Assembly (NCBI GenBank): GCA_963932245.1
Contig: OZ010750.1
Location: forward strand, 40,200,963 to 40,264,962
Direction of reading: 5' to 3'
DNA from: Tachinus rufipes
Taxonomy: Eukaryota; Arthropoda; Insecta; Coleoptera; Staphylinidae
Length of the DNA: 64,000 nucleotides
Positions within the stretch are counted from its first letter, which is position 1. The number at the start of each line of letters is the position of its first letter. Of this stretch, positions 1-11,264 are shown piece after piece. The position numbers and the translations under genes are program-made. Under the pieces are notes generated by a model. It saw only the letters and a program-made list of their open reading frames with translations, was not told the origin of the DNA and did not search any database.

Positions 1-184
1 TTAGATTATGCACGCGTACAAGGTTCAATTGACGCAAGAACTCTTGGTTGTTTATCTGTATTTATGTACAATATTTTTAACTCATGAAGTACTAGAACTG
101 ATGGTGATTGAAACAAATATATATGCAGCTCAGTGTAAAGCTTCTGTAAAATAGCCCAAAGCTAGCATTCACAAATGGCGTGAG
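1..184. other. left edge, no gene recognised
   Basis: A+T-rich sequence with no readable domain in any frame. It may be the eroded N-terminal part of the piggyBac scrap that follows, but nothing in it shows this. Confidence 0.4.
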
Positions 185-440
185 ATAGATTGCGAGGAAT
201 TTGAATGTTTCATTAGAATACTGATTTAGATGGGTCTATGTTTACTTCCTTTTATTTTAAATCATACTGGTCTAAGAGTATATTATACAGCAACACTGTC
301 AAAAAACAAATGCCGCGAAATCGATTCGAGCTACTTCTCAAATTATGACATTTTCATAACAATGAAATAGTAACAGAAGACAGGTTGCAAAAAATATCTC
401 CTCTGATATGAAGATATTCAAGCCAGCATTAAACAAATTA
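185..440 (+). pseudogene. piggyBac transposase fragment (decayed)
   Basis: Broken reading frames resemble the DDE_Tnp_1_7 core of piggyBac transposases. One frame gives EEFECFIRILI, then a stop, then MGLCLLP, like the family segment reading (E)IKAFIGLLILMGL. After a frame change, positions 305-420 give PRNRFELLLK and, past a stop, EDRLQKISPLI. The NRFE motif and the following RL-KI-PL segment are typical of the family. At least two stops and one frame change make it non-functional, and the catalytic aspartates and the C-terminal cysteine-rich domain are absent. It is separate from the larger piggyBac relic near 12 kb. The BEL/Pao relic begins directly downstream, so one probably inserted beside or into the other. 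The exact ends are not visible. Confidence 0.55.
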
Positions 441-479
441 ATGCAACAGAAATTGCGTCAAAGGAAAAAGATAATTTTG

Positions 480-2060
480 AACATGCAGGCTGTCAATAAA
501 TACAAACTTAAATGGGCAGAACAAAGTACATCTAAATAGATCCTTGTCCTTTCTGGTTCCACAAACACAATAGAAACGGCCAATATGAAGGTGCCAACTA
601 TTAGTTTACCCTTTTTTAAGAAAAGCTATAGTGAGTGGTTACCGTATATAGAGTTATTCATGGTAATGATTGATAACAATGAAGGGCTGTCCAAAGTACA
701 AAAGCTTACAATATCTACAATCAACATTGAGCGGCGAGACATACCGAACAATTAAATAATTGAAAATTAATAACGCGAACTACACGGTTGCGTTACAAAT
801 TCTGAAACAACGCTATAACAATCCTATGATCATAACACAAACACACATCAGAGAAATATTTATATGCCCAGCATACACAAGGAATTTACAATTGCATTGT
901 TCAAGTTGTTGGAGAGCAAAGCATCTTTGTGCTCTTAAGTTACTTGGCCGCCCAGTAGATACATGGGACGATCTAATTGTGTATCTTATATGCACAACAT
1001 TCAAAGAGATTGGGAACAATCGACAAAAGATACCAAACCTCCAAAACAATAAAGGAACTAGAGCACATTTTGTTCGTAAGATGTCGATTACTAGAAACAT
1101 TAGTGGCAGAGGATAGCTATAAAACTGCCAAGTCGGAATCACGCAGAACAATTATTGTGAAATCAAAATGAAAATGCGTCATGTGTGGGTCAACAAATCA
1201 TTCCATCTACAAGTACTAAGAATCAGCTTTCAATTAGCAGCAGAATTGAATGGGTTCGATGCAAAAATTATGCCTAAATTGTTTAAAGTCAAGTCACCAT
1301 GCAATGTCTTGGAAATCAAGTAGATGCAGAGAATGCGGCAAAAAACACAATACCTTGCTGCATTTACCAGTTAATGAGATGGTCCTGACAGAACCCAATA
1401 TACACGTTATTTCCGGAAATCATCATGCAAACGTCATAATTCACGACTTGCTGTCAACGGCAATAATATTGATAAAAAACCAATATGGCAAATACCACTA
1501 GGCCGATGCCACAGCAAATCCTAAATTAACATTAGCAACGTTAACAAACCTACTCAAAACACCCAATAATTTAACCTTGGAAAATCCTCGGGAGAAATTG
1601 ATCTATTTTTTGGAGCTGAGTTACATTTTGAATTAAAGTACACGCCAGATTAAGTCCGGTACAACAATAATACAAAAATCTAGATTGGGTTGGTTACTAG
1701 GCGGAACTGTGTCTTTACAAAATACAAAAGCATTGTAAGGCATAGAAATACAAAAATTAAATGTCAATGTAAAGAAATTTTGGAAACTGGATAGAATAGA
1801 AAATAGAACCTCATGCACAGTAGACCAATATTGCGAGAAATTCTTCAAAGAGACAACTAGAAGACATGAAAGGGGACGATTTAAATATGACGATAAAAAA
1901 TTGGAAGAATCTCATAGAATGGCTTTTTAGCGGTTCTATAATATTGAGAAGATACTATTCCAATATTGCATTGAAAATACACTATAACAAATTTAATAGG
2001 AGAAATTAGGATACATGAAAAAAACTTAAGGAATATAATCACAACAAAAAGAGTTATTTT
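480..2060 (+). pseudogene. BEL/Pao LTR retrotransposon gag-pol relic
   Basis: A decayed BEL/Pao polyprotein readable across frames. Positions 582-800 encode the DUF1759-type gag start (VPTISLPFFKKSYSEWLPY). Positions 790-1130 continue it, with a frame change near 1000-1010, after which TIKELEHILFVRCRLLETL is readable. A Pao-type cysteine motif (CLNCLKSSHHAM, then CRECGKKHNTLLHL) lies at about 1262-1363. The start of the protease domain (LLSTAIILIKNQYGKYH) ends in a stop at 1501. Positions 1678-1730 give LGWLLGG, and 1770-2040 give KKFWKLDRIENRT and CEKFFKETTRRHERGRF, which mark the start of the reverse transcriptase region. Many stops interrupt it. The rest of RT, RNase H and integrase is missing, and no LTR was recognised. 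Order and strand are consistent with one old insertion. Confidence 0.85.
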
Positions 2061-2149
2061 AAAAGGCACTACTAATAAGCAGTAAATAAAGCAATTACAC
2101 TTTGGCAGCAATTATTCTACAATTGCCATCAAAAAGAAATTGAACCGAT

Positions 2150-2700
2150 TAGATTATATAAGAATAGGTTAAATAAATACATTCAAAAATTAGCAATGTA
2201 ATTTTCTAATTTGTAATGAAGCTGAGTTAATAAAAATGATCAGTAAGGGTGTTTTGATAGAAACCTTAGGTATTTTTACAAAATGATTTTGACATCCGGT
2301 TAAAATGTTTGTTTAGACTCAAGGAACCAAAATCTCTAGAAGATGCAATTAGCATAGCCGTCAAGAGGAAATTAACTTAAAAGATTTAAACATGCCATTT
2401 AATAATATTAAAATTAGCTATAATAAAGAAAGCAAACCTTATTATAAATGTGCATATTGCAAGAAAACAATCATTTTGATTGTTGGTTCAAAAATACTAG
2501 TGACATATCACTTATAAAGTTAAAGGTTTTAAAAGATGATGTAAAAGTTTACAACAAAAAGATTACAATTAATGGAATTGCCAATGTGTTAAGTACATTA
2601 GGTACATGTAAGGGAACTATTAAAATAAGCAACAACAAAATAGAACATACGTTTCATATTGTACCGAACCATGTAAATAAAATTTGAAGGAACAATAGGT
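2150..2700 (+). pseudogene. Ty3/gypsy gag end and protease relic
   Basis: Around 2320-2400 a frame reads LKEPKSLEDAISIAVKRKLT, like the end of a gypsy gag. The frame then changes, and 2449-2486 encode a CCHC-like knuckle (CAYCKKNNHFDC) that is shorter than the CX2CX4HX4C norm between the H and the last C. The open stretch 2448-2687 continues into a retropepsin-like C-terminal half (KITINGIANVLSTLGTCKG, then IEHTFHIVPNHVNKI). The segment that should hold the catalytic D-T/S-G is missing or unrecognisable, so the protease cannot be active. The RT pieces at 2970 and 3925 are in the same order and strand, so this is probably the left part of one interrupted element. Confidence 0.6.
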
Positions 2701-2965
2701 GGAGAGTAATGTAAAAATTATTAGTAACTGGAGAGCCAGTGTAATAAAAATATTGAAATAATACCTATTTCGTGGAACAAACATGTTAAGAATATAGTGT
2801 AATAGATGCAGGATAATATTTATTTTATTTTAAAATTAAATTTATTTGTAAAATTAAAAAGTTTAGGTGAAAGATCAACTTTAAGCTGAACTTTGCACAA
2901 TATATAAATAAAAATAAATAAATAAAGTTTTGCTAGATTTTTAAAAAATTAAAAAAAAAAAATTA

Positions 2966-3060
2966 TAAAATGGTTGTGGTAGATTTTCGTCATATAAACA
3001 AAGAAACAAACAATAAGAGACGTTTTCTTATTCCAAATAAAGTGTGGGTATCCTAAAATT
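2966..3060 (+). pseudogene. Ty3/gypsy reverse transcriptase, N-terminal scrap
   Basis: The frame starting at 2970 reads MVVVDFRHINKETNNKRR, matching the RT block usually seen as VDYRxLNxxT, whose aspartate is one of the catalytic residues. It is followed at once by unrelated codons and stops. It is short, so it rests on this one motif and on its position between the gypsy protease relic upstream and the RT/RNase H relic downstream. Confidence 0.5.
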
Positions 3061-3509
3061 AACGCAAGATTTGAATTAAATAGAAAACTCAGTCTTAAGT
3101 TTTTAGATTGTTATTTTTTATTGAATCATAAAGACGTTACAATAATATTGACCGTTTGCAGACTATATTGAAAGATTGCACATTATATTGATTATTGAGT
3201 CAATCAGAAAGAGTTTGATTTTTATTGTACAATCTAACCTAATATTTTTTTTTTAACTCTTTCTTTATCCATCTGCGCTTCTTTTCTTCTTTTTTTTAAG
3301 ATTTAACTAAAGTAATGGTTACACAACTTGCTTTATTTTATTCCACATGTTGACTGCAGAAGTGTCAGTAACTAACAAATAGTTTGCGCAATTATATTGC
3401 AACTTCTAGGTGGTTCTACCAATATATTGTGCAATAGATTGTTTAATATTACTGATGATAATATTGATTGTCTAGGGGCATCTTAAAGTACATAGGATGG
3501 AGTTATTTA
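3061..3509. other. A+T-rich spacer inside the disrupted gypsy relic
   Basis: There is no coding sequence here. It separates the two halves of the gypsy RT and probably belongs to the Tc1/mariner insertion whose transposase C-terminus ends near 3510. Loose inverted similarity was seen between about 3174 (attgcacattatattg) and 3424 (caatatattgtgcaat), but no clean terminal repeats or target duplication. Confidence 0.35.
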
Positions 3510-3850
3510 TGAACTAACACATTGGGCAAATGACTTCCACGTCTTTGCTAGCACATACGCACTCTTTTGTAGAAATTTTCCATGATCATTCTGCATAAAT
3601 GTGGCCGAATTTCGTTGATGCAACGTATAATTTCCTCTTGTAATGCACGGGTGGTTGTGGACTTGTTGACATAGACCTTTGACTTCAAATAACCTCATAA
3701 AAAGAAATCTAATAGTGTTAAATCACACGATCTAGGGGACCAATTCTGATCACCAAAACGAGAGACTACACGACCAGGAAATGTCTCATGCTGTAATTAA
3801 CCTGTTTCACGTGCTGTATGGCATGTGGCACCGTCTTTGCTTCATTTTTA
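3510..3850 (-). pseudogene. Tc1/mariner-superfamily transposase C-terminal remnant
   Basis: Read on the minus strand this is the C-terminal catalytic half of an IS630-Tc1-mariner transposase. Motifs in order are KDGATCHTARETG, HETFPGRVVSRFGDQNW, SPRSCDLTLLDFFL, GYLKSKVYVNKSTT and EEIIRCINEIRPHLCRMIM. The D of DGATCH and the D of SCDL would be the second and third catalytic residues, about 36 residues apart, so the spacing is longer than the DD34D of mariner proper. Stops replace a residue before LQHETF, the Trp of the usual FFLWG, and a residue after VRMC. The N-terminal DNA-binding domain is absent and sequence upstream of about 3850 reverts to gypsy. It is antisense to the gypsy relic that it splits, which suggests it inserted into that element. 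Confidence 0.8.
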
Positions 3851-3914
3851 CTATCCCTAAACTGTCAGCTGTCAAATTGTATTTTCCAGGGTTGCCAACA
3901 ACTTACTGCACAAA

Positions 3915-4530
3915 TGGCGGCAAATTCAATTTAACAAGTGGATTCAAATTCTTATAAGCAAAACTTCAAAGAAAATCACTGCATTTTGTGTTTACTAGGT
4001 TTCCAATAGGATTAAAAACCGCTCCATATACGTTCCAAGGTTTTTAAGAAATAAAATGTTTATAATGTCTATTTGGACCACAGTATTGTTTACGGCAATT
4101 CTCTGGACAACCATAACCGCAAATTAGTACACGTATTTTCCAGATTACGTAAATCGAATTTAAAATTAAAACCATCTAAATGCAGATTCTTACATAAAGA
4201 GGTCTGTTAGTTGAGCCATCTTATCACTAAAACTGGCATTAAACCTAATAAAAAAAAAACAAAAGTAAGTTTAGTAATTTTTAAGCCTAACATCATATTA
4301 TAGAAGATTTTTTTTTCAAAAATTGCTTGCCTCTTAATCATATTATTGAAAAATATATTCAAAATAAATTATTTTCACCACCACTCCCTGTACCAAAATT
4401 TTAAAAAGGAGTTTGTTGTAATAACACTGATGCCTCAAATCGAGCATTGGATTGTATTTTAAGCTAAGGTAAAATAGAAAACAATTTACCGATTGCATAT
4501 ACTAGTAGGTCTCTTAATTCAGGGACAGTC
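3915..4530 (+). pseudogene. Ty3/gypsy reverse transcriptase and RNase H relic
   Basis: Positions 3925-4030 read FNLTSGFKF and, after frame changes, FPIGLKTAPYTFQ, a diagnostic gypsy RT block. At 4070-4081 the active-site box reads YLDH; the usual YLDD has lost its second aspartate. Then follow VHVFSRLRKSNLKLKPSKCR and, past a stop, LSHLITKTGIKPNK (4127-4250). Positions 4420-4525 give NTDASNRALDCILS, a stop, then IENNLPIAYTSRSLNSG, the start of the Ty3/gypsy RNase H with its TDAS motif. Frame changes and stops show it is long dead. Integrase and LTRs were not found downstream. Together with 2150-3060 it forms one co-linear element interrupted by the Tc1/mariner insertion. Confidence 0.8.
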
Positions 4531-5760
4531 AAGTTTTATTTTATTATCTTGCTCTTAAAAAAACCTACCAACAAATGGCTTACGTAGTTCAATAACCTAA
4601 CACTAGATGTGGGTACTGGCACTGTCAATCTTCAATCAACAATAAAGCATTAAAAAAATTATATTTATGTTGAGCGTTGTTGGCAGTCAAAATGGTGTCG
4701 ATATATTATTTTTGAAATAAAAGCCGTGATTGGTCTGCAATTACCAAAATAAGTTTTTTATTTTATTGTAATATTTTTTTGCAAGTCATCTAAAAAGCCC
4801 AATCAACCTCCTTCAAACAGGTCGTAAGACTTCTGGGACGATAAAACTGTACAATAAAGAAGGAAATTTTAAAATGTTTGTTATATTTTTTGTTATTTTA
4901 TGAGAATTTATTGGGTTTAAATAATACAACAGCAACAGTTGTTACAGTCCAATTTCCGGCAAGCAACCCTATAATAACAATTATTAAAACGATTACATAT
5001 TAACATAATTTTTTATACTTATCTAATTCATTTTCAATATTATCAAGTCCTCGGGGGGAATCCGTTTCCTTAATACTCCAGTTAATTTAATTTATTGTTT
5101 GATCGGGGCAACGTGCAATTAAATTCTCACATTTTTTTTTATATACAGGTGTTGCAAGGAGTTAAAAGTAAACAAAAAGAAAAGTATTTATTTAATTATT
5201 TATTTTTTCACTATGACCAACAATAATTTTTGTATGTTTCTACTTACGGTTATTGTCTGCACCAGCGGTTTTGATGTTCACTCCATTTGATTCAATAACT
5301 CCTTAATTTCCATTCCCCATCATTATATCCATTACTACTTGTTGATTGTTTACTTTTGTAAACTTAACCTAAAATGACGATTAATAAATATTGATTGAGA
5401 AATCTTAAAATTGGGGGTAATTAAGATGCTGTACTTACATGTTTGTTGTTGTTAAACACTGTGGTTGTATTCACTGCTACACTACCTTTATCCTTAGTAC
5501 AGTTTCCTTCTTGCTTTCAATTCACTAATTCTTATTACAGTTTCCTGTATTGCTTTGAGCAGCGCTATTAGCTTTGCGTATGCAAATAGTTTACGCTAGA
5601 TGACGGTGCCGGCGTAAGCAATTTTGAAATGAGTAATTATTTATTTTTAATTAATCATTATTCCCATATTGTCTCGGCTTCACCATTATAAGATTATTAT
5701 TCTTAGATTGATTCATAATTTCCAATTACCGATCTATTCATTATTCTTAACTTGACTTAA
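4531..5760. other. non-coding stretch, nothing recognised
   Basis: A+T-rich sequence with no frame resembling a known domain on either strand. It may hold the eroded 3' part of the gypsy relic, since RNase H ends near 4525, but no integrase motif was seen. Confidence 0.4.
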
Positions 5761-7435
5761 TCTGAAGACGGTCTTGCGCAAAAAGGGGAACATTCCTGCA
5801 GATCTTCTTGCAGCTTGAGTAATTGAGTCTTTTTACTGCCGAACTCGTACTTGACAACATCGACATAGTCGGATTAGTATAACAAGTACTTGCGATTATT
5901 AATTTATAGTTAAACGCATGTTGCGGATAATTGTTCGCAAAGTTATATGGAGTATAATTTAAACCTCTCTTTGTCGCAATTCCGGAATCAGGTGAGTCAA
6001 GTTTATTTAATTTTATCCTTTTGTTAATTCCCTATTTTTCCGTTTATTCTAGGTTTTTATGACCTACGGGTGTTATACCCTGTTTCAAGTCACTACCTTT
6101 TTCAAATACCCTTTGCAAACTATACAAGGGGAATTGCTAATTCTATTAAAATCTAGAATTAATATTATATCTAAAGAAAGCCAAAAACTTATCGCCACGT
6201 GTACGCCGATAGGCAAGAAATTAATTTGAGTCGTGAGGTCAGCCGAATTCCCTCCATCGAGGGAGCCGTTAAGTATTCCCGACTTATTAATAGTCTACAA
6301 GAATTCTTTTTCTTGGTATTTTTAATTTTTAATTTAGCAATTTGAAATTACTTAGTTTTATAATTGTTAATATTTTATTTTATAGTGCGAAAGTTGTGAG
6401 TGAGTGCGTAAGAATTTCTATTTTTGTTCAATTAATCATCACCAAATTTGTTTTGGCCTTGTCGCTTTACTATTCAAATATTATTGTATTAAACTTGTTT
6501 CAAGGGATTTGTTTAAACTTTTACCTTATCCTACCTCAATACCTTTTTTTTTCTTCCAATACAGCCAGTTTTATTATTTTTCCCTGGAAGGAGCATTTCA
6601 GCACACAACAAAAATAATTGGAGCCCATACATTTCCTTGCAACACATGGTGAGTTTTTCTTTTAAGTTTATTATATCATTTGGTGTTTTTAATTGAGCAT
6701 TGCCGTCGTTTAATTTTGTTTGTGCTGAATATTTCGGTACTTTTGTTTTACCCCTCCCATCTCCACCGAAGCTGAGCCAGGCTAGCCCTTTAAATAATCA
6801 AGGGCTAAATTTGGGCGTAGCACAGTAACAGAACTCATGATGTAGTAGAAACAAACATGTTTCAATATTGAATATTTTTAAATTTAACAAATGAAAAATC
6901 GTCATTACAGATATGTATACTGGGTTGCGTACATTGGCAAACATTATTTTTGAAACGACTTCTGTGATTTGTCCTAACGTCGTTTAACGCAGTGTTCCCT
7001 TCAGAACTTATATATTTGAGTTATCGCTTTTATTGTTATATTTAGTTAATTTTTGGCGATACTATTATCGCCATTGATGAAATGCATTCAGGAAATCGAC
7101 CAATAGAAATCTTTGTAAGAAAAAGAGCATTAATTTTTCATTAAAACGCTTAATGGCTGTTTTTATCCCATTCCTTAATAACGTTGTTTTTGATCGCGTG
7201 TACTAACCGTTATTTTAAATAACATTAATCAAGATGGATAAATTTATTAAAGTGTTTAAGACAGTGCAATTAACAAAGGCAAATCATCCATAAAGTTATA
7301 TTTATATATGCAATCTATACAAGCATGTAAGTTTAATTAATAACAACAATTGATAACAATCATAATGGATTCCATTACAGATTTCCAATCAGGAATTTTA
7401 TTAATCATGTTTGAAAATACTCACATGTATAGTTA
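5761..7435. other. non-coding stretch with splice-like signals; possible LTR or leader
   Basis: No supported gene. Strong donor-like GTGAGT sites occur at about 5992 and 6649, and the first is followed by an acceptor-like ttattctag at about 6044-6052, giving a plausible short intron of about 60 nt between non-coding segments. Small perfect stems occur at about 6249 (CCCTC/GAGGG) and 7053 (GGCGAT/ATCGCC). Open frames at 6342-6617 and 6404-6652 are hydrophobic and low-complexity and resemble nothing known. This could be an old LTR plus leader or the untranslated exons of a lost gene; the sequence does not decide. Confidence 0.25.
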
Positions 7436-7571
7436 ATAATAATAATAATACTTTATTCACGGTATAATCTTACCATTTACATCTACATCAAATATACATA
7501 AACAATGATGTTTTATAATACAAAAATAAAGAATACAAATATACCATTAATAAAAGCGCACATATTAGACA

Positions 7572-9543
7572 TTAGTCAGCATGCCTTAGCTGACTTCTGA
7601 ACGTAGATTTAGAGACACAAAATACATTAATATCAGTTGGTAAATTATTTGCAAATCTACACATTCTACCGAGTGGATTGTTGAAACCATAATTAGTAGA
7701 ATGAGTAGATTTGCGAAATAAAGAAGAATGTCTGCTATGTCTATTATTAGGTGCTACATGGAATGGAAGAGTACCAAGTAGCTCCGGACAATCAATCTCA
7801 GACATAATTAAATTACGCAAGAACGACAAATCAGCTCTTTTGCGGCGAATCTTCAATGGCGGTAGATTGTACAATAAAGCAATGTAGCAGTAATCATAAT
7901 TTACAGATAATATACCGGATTTATAAGACAATAAACGACAAAACTTTTTTTGAATTTGTTTAATACTACGGTTATGAATTTCATAAACAGGACTCCAAAC
8001 TGACGGAGCATACTCTAAATGCGAACGCACCAAAGCACAATATAAAAGTTTAAGTGTACTGGCTGATAAATCCGCGGACATTCTTTATACAAATCCTAAC
8101 ATTTTTATGGCACGATTGCACATGATGTTTATATGTTCAACAAATGTAAGTTTATGATCAAAAATAACGCCTAAATCTTTTATTTGTGTGACTTTGTTTA
8201 ACACTTTAGTGTCAATTATATAGTTAAAAGAAATTTTACTTAAAGTTCTATGGAAACTTATTGAAAAACATTTATCAGCATTAAAAAATAATTTATTAAT
8301 AAAACACCAAGTATTTATAGAATCCAAGTCCAGTTGTAAAAGATGGCAGTCATTGAGAGATGATATTCTTCTATACATTTTTAAATCATCCGCAAATAAA
8401 AGAAATGACGATGAATTGATGTACTGTGGAATATCATTAATAAAAAGCAAAAATAAAATTGGTCCACAATGAGATCTTTGAGGAACACCAGATGAAACAA
8501 GAATGGGCTGTGACTAAAAGTTATTAATTTTTACACGCTGCGTGTGATTTTTCAAAAAGCTGAATAACCAGGAAGTCACATCACTGAGCTTGGCAATCAA
8601 AATATTATGACTCACACGATCAAACGCCTTTGAAAAATCGGTGTAGATTGAGTCAACTTGTACTTTAGATTCAAATGCATTTAAAATATCATTTTCATAA
8701 CAGAGTAAATTAGTAAGTGTGGAACGCCCTTCACGAAATCCATGCTGCTCTTCTATTAAGATGCTTTTGCACATCCATTGCAACTGACTAGTTACAATTT
8801 TATCGAACAATTTAGGTATAGCAGATTGAATGCAAATGCCTAGTGATATTCTCTTTGGCTCCAGATTTAAACAAAGGCGTAATATAGCTTTGTTTCCTTA
8901 TTTGAGGAAATTTAGTTTCATTCAATGAAGCATTGAAAAGTAAGTGCAATGGCTTTGCAATAGAATAAATGCACTTTTTTAACAGTAAAGAGGGAATGCC
9001 GTCGGGTCCAACGCTTAAATTACATTTAAGGTTTTCAATTCCCTTAAAAACATCACACAAACTAATAAAAAAATTTGAATGTATTACGTTATTATTAAAA
9101 TTAAACAATGGAGTTGGATGAGTTTTGTTATCATAGACTGAAGAAAAAAAATCTGCAAAATTAGTTACAAAGTCGTTCCCATTATTACAAGTTTGATCTT
9201 TATAATGCATTGTGGCTGGAAAACCATTAGTTTTTTTGTTCTCATTAACAAATCTGCAAAAATGTTTTGGATTATTTTGAATTTTACTTTCAGTTTGTAA
9301 AATATATTGCTCGTATTGATGAGCACTGAGATTTTTGCACGTAGTACGAATAGATTGGAATTCATTATAGTCCGACAATAGTTTTGAAGATTTATAACGT
9401 TTGTGTATAGTTTTCTTAAGTTTAGTAAGTGATATCAATTCTTTGTTGAACCAAATAGGAAAATTGCTTTCACGCCACAGTTTTTTAGGGACAAAACAAT
9501 CAATAACATAATCGATTACAGAGTAAAATACATCAAGACACAT
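7572..9543 (-). pseudogene. LINE ORF2 linker and reverse transcriptase, broken
   Basis: Three open pieces in 5'-3' minus-strand order. Piece one, 9543-8812, holds the linker (FPIWFNKEL, NPKHFCRFVNENKK, FADFFSSVYDN) and RT block 1 (NLSVGPDGIPSLLLKKC). Piece two, 8810-8514, has HGFREGRST and DFSKAFDRVSHNIL, including the first catalytic Asp. Piece three, 8450-8085, has the active-site box FADD at 8385-8396 (the usual YADD with Phe), then LDSINTWCFINKLFFNADKC. The final piece, 8081-7572, is the thumb and C-terminus (LYCALVRSHLEYAPSVWSP). Stops or frame changes lie near 8811, 8514 and 8083. No RNase H follows. Confidence 0.85.
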
Positions 9544-9558
9544 ATCAATATCACAGTT

Positions 9559-10310
9559 TTAAAATAGTGCAGTCCAATCAACATTCAACAAATAATTATT
9601 GATTGCGTTGTAGTCGGCAAGTTTAAAATCATTAAAAACATAATTACAATTTAAAATATCACAGGTAGTATCACATTTTATAGTTAACAAGTACGCAGTA
9701 TGGTGTTGGCTTAAATTTAACAAAACATCTACAGCTTCTATCACAGAAATATCACGATCGTTAGTAAAACATAAATCTAAAAACACACCCTCACTATTAG
9801 GAATAGAAATGCATTGTACGCAGTTTAAGAACCCAAATGAATTAGCTACTAAATGAGCAGGGTAACTATCATTACAAATTACTCCTATACCTAAATCATC
9901 GTTAACCCAAGAGGCTGCAGGTAGATTGTAATCGCCCAATAAAACTAGTTTACTGCTTGAAAACTCGTCGGCAATAGATTCGACGGAATAACAATGGTCA
10001 AGATATTTGTCACTAGTTGAATTAGGTGGTAAATATACCGCACAAATTATATAAGACACAAGATTAAACTTAACAACTACAAACAAATGTTCAACACTAA
10101 TAAACGTGGGGTAAAGTAATACAGATTTGAGGTGAGTTTTGATAGCAATTAAAACACCACCTCCGCTTTGTTTAGGGCTTGTAAGGGCCGAGCGATCACA
10201 CCTAAATAAATGATAGCCTTTTAGATTTAATTCAGAGTCACTGATGTCTGCAGAAAGTCAGGTTTCAGTGAAAACAATCACTTCGTAGTCTGATACGGCT
10301 ACAGCTAGGA
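9559..10310 (-). pseudogene. LINE ORF2 endonuclease domain (APE-type), broken
   Basis: The N-terminal endonuclease of the LINE ORF2, which nicks target DNA to prime reverse transcription. On the minus strand the first part (about 10,115-10,310) reads VIVFTET, then a TGA where a Trp codon is expected, then LSADISDSEL and SGGGVLIAIK. The open stretch from 10,086 continues with AVYLPPNST and, at about 9919-9936, GDYNLP, the conserved aspartate/asparagine box. The SDH box near the domain end appears as SQHH. The frame ends at 9559, just before the EN-RT linker. The GDYNLP style points to the CR1/jockey group. The loss of the Asp in SDH and the nonsense codon argue against activity. Confidence 0.8.
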
Positions 10311-10319
10311 ACAACTGGA

Positions 10320-11158
10320 AAGAAGAACATCACTGATATTGCTGAATTGTTTAGAATTTTTTGTCAACGCAGCATTAAAGATTTATAATTTATCAACAAC
10401 TTCATTAGAAAATGATATGTTTTTGGTTAAAGTAATCAAGTTTGTATTGAGGGTAAGTTATTGTACAAATCACATGATTGATTTCAATGTGAATATTTTA
10501 ATGTTTATTAGTAATATTGATGTCAGTTTTTGAATTTATTCATGCAAATTCTTCCATTTACTCTTTTACTCTTTGCTGATGGTAAAATTCAATTTAGTAA
10601 AGCAATTTATGATTTGATCCAAAATGCATTGGATAAACAATTGATGGTGAGTTGATGCTATGAATTATATTTCTTTAATTTAATACTATTATAGGATCAA
10701 AGATTTGTTGTAAGGCTAGAAGCTGTTCAAGCAATCCATCAATTACAAGACCCAACAAATCATAATTGGGAATAATGCGCTTACTAATACTTAAATTACA
10801 TTATATCAGTTATTCAGTGCAAAAAGAAGCAGTACATTATTTAATCCCTTGTGCTGTAGCTATACCTAATATTATTGAGTGTGTAAATGATGTAGATTAT
10901 CCAGTTCGACAAATTGTATTTTGGAAAATTTCACTTATAACACCAAAATGTTTGAAAGTTTAATATTTTGATGAGTGGATTCAGTGAGCAGATACCAATG
11001 GTTAATAAAACTTTTATTGAAACAATGTTGCCTAAATGGTTGATTTTTTACGAAGCAAATTTTATGAAATTTTTGGCTGTCGTGCAGTTGAATAGAGATG
11101 ATGTTATTTTAAAACTAGCGCAATATTAAGTAGTAATATTATGCAAGCTTTTTTCAAA
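10320..11158 (+). pseudogene. condensin complex subunit 3 (CAP-G/Cnd3)-like gene fragment
   Basis: A degraded host-gene fragment whose pieces match, in order, the N-terminal HEAT region of condensin subunit 3, a regulator of mitotic chromosome compaction. Readable pieces: CLEFFVNAALKIY and FLVKVIKFVLR (10,339-10,452, ending at a GTAAGT donor at 10,453); HANSSIYSFTLC (about 10,540-10,575), like the family's ANSxAVRFRVC; IYDLIQNALDKQLM joined to DQRFVVRLEAVQAIHQLQDP across a 48-nt intron (10,647-10,694, GTGAGT...ATAG, in phase); AIPNIIECVNDVDYPVRQIV; and VNKTFIETMLPKWLIFYEA with LAVVQLNRDDVILKLAQY, ending at another GTAAGT donor at 11,159. Stops and frame changes lie between pieces. Retained introns show a duplicated genomic copy and not a retrocopy. 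The truncated LINE abuts its left end. Confidence 0.6.
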
Positions 11159-11264
11159 GTAAGTATCGTATCTAGAAATTGTTTAACAATGTTTCTTTAC
11201 CAACTGGTGTTTATACACGCCAAATCTGAAAACAATCTGATATTATTATCAGGCCTTTTATTAA

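Larger units (their letters stand above)
7436..10315 (-). mobile_element. 5'-truncated CR1/jockey-group LINE
   Basis: A non-LTR retrotransposon on the minus strand. Its 3' end lies at the low-coordinate side, where minus-strand AATAAAG is followed by an (ATT)n tail (about 7436-7453). It contains endonuclease and reverse transcriptase but no RNase H and no ORF1. Coding similarity stops at about 10,310, where condensin-like sequence begins on the other strand, consistent with the 5' truncation usual for LINE insertions. Several stops and frame changes show it is inactive. No target duplication was established. Confidence 0.85.

Noticed and set aside
813..1151. Minus-strand open frame of 112 codons
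   Set aside because: It is a shadow of the BEL/Pao gag relic, whose readable motifs lie on the plus strand.
3174..3440. Possible MITE from inverted ATTGCACA-type repeats
   Set aside because: The inverted arms match over only about 16 bp with mismatches, and no target duplication or defined ends could be found.
6342..6652. Two overlapping plus-strand open frames, hydrophobic
   Set aside because: Low-complexity F/L/I/Y-rich translation typical of A+T-rich non-coding DNA, with no motif and no codon pattern.
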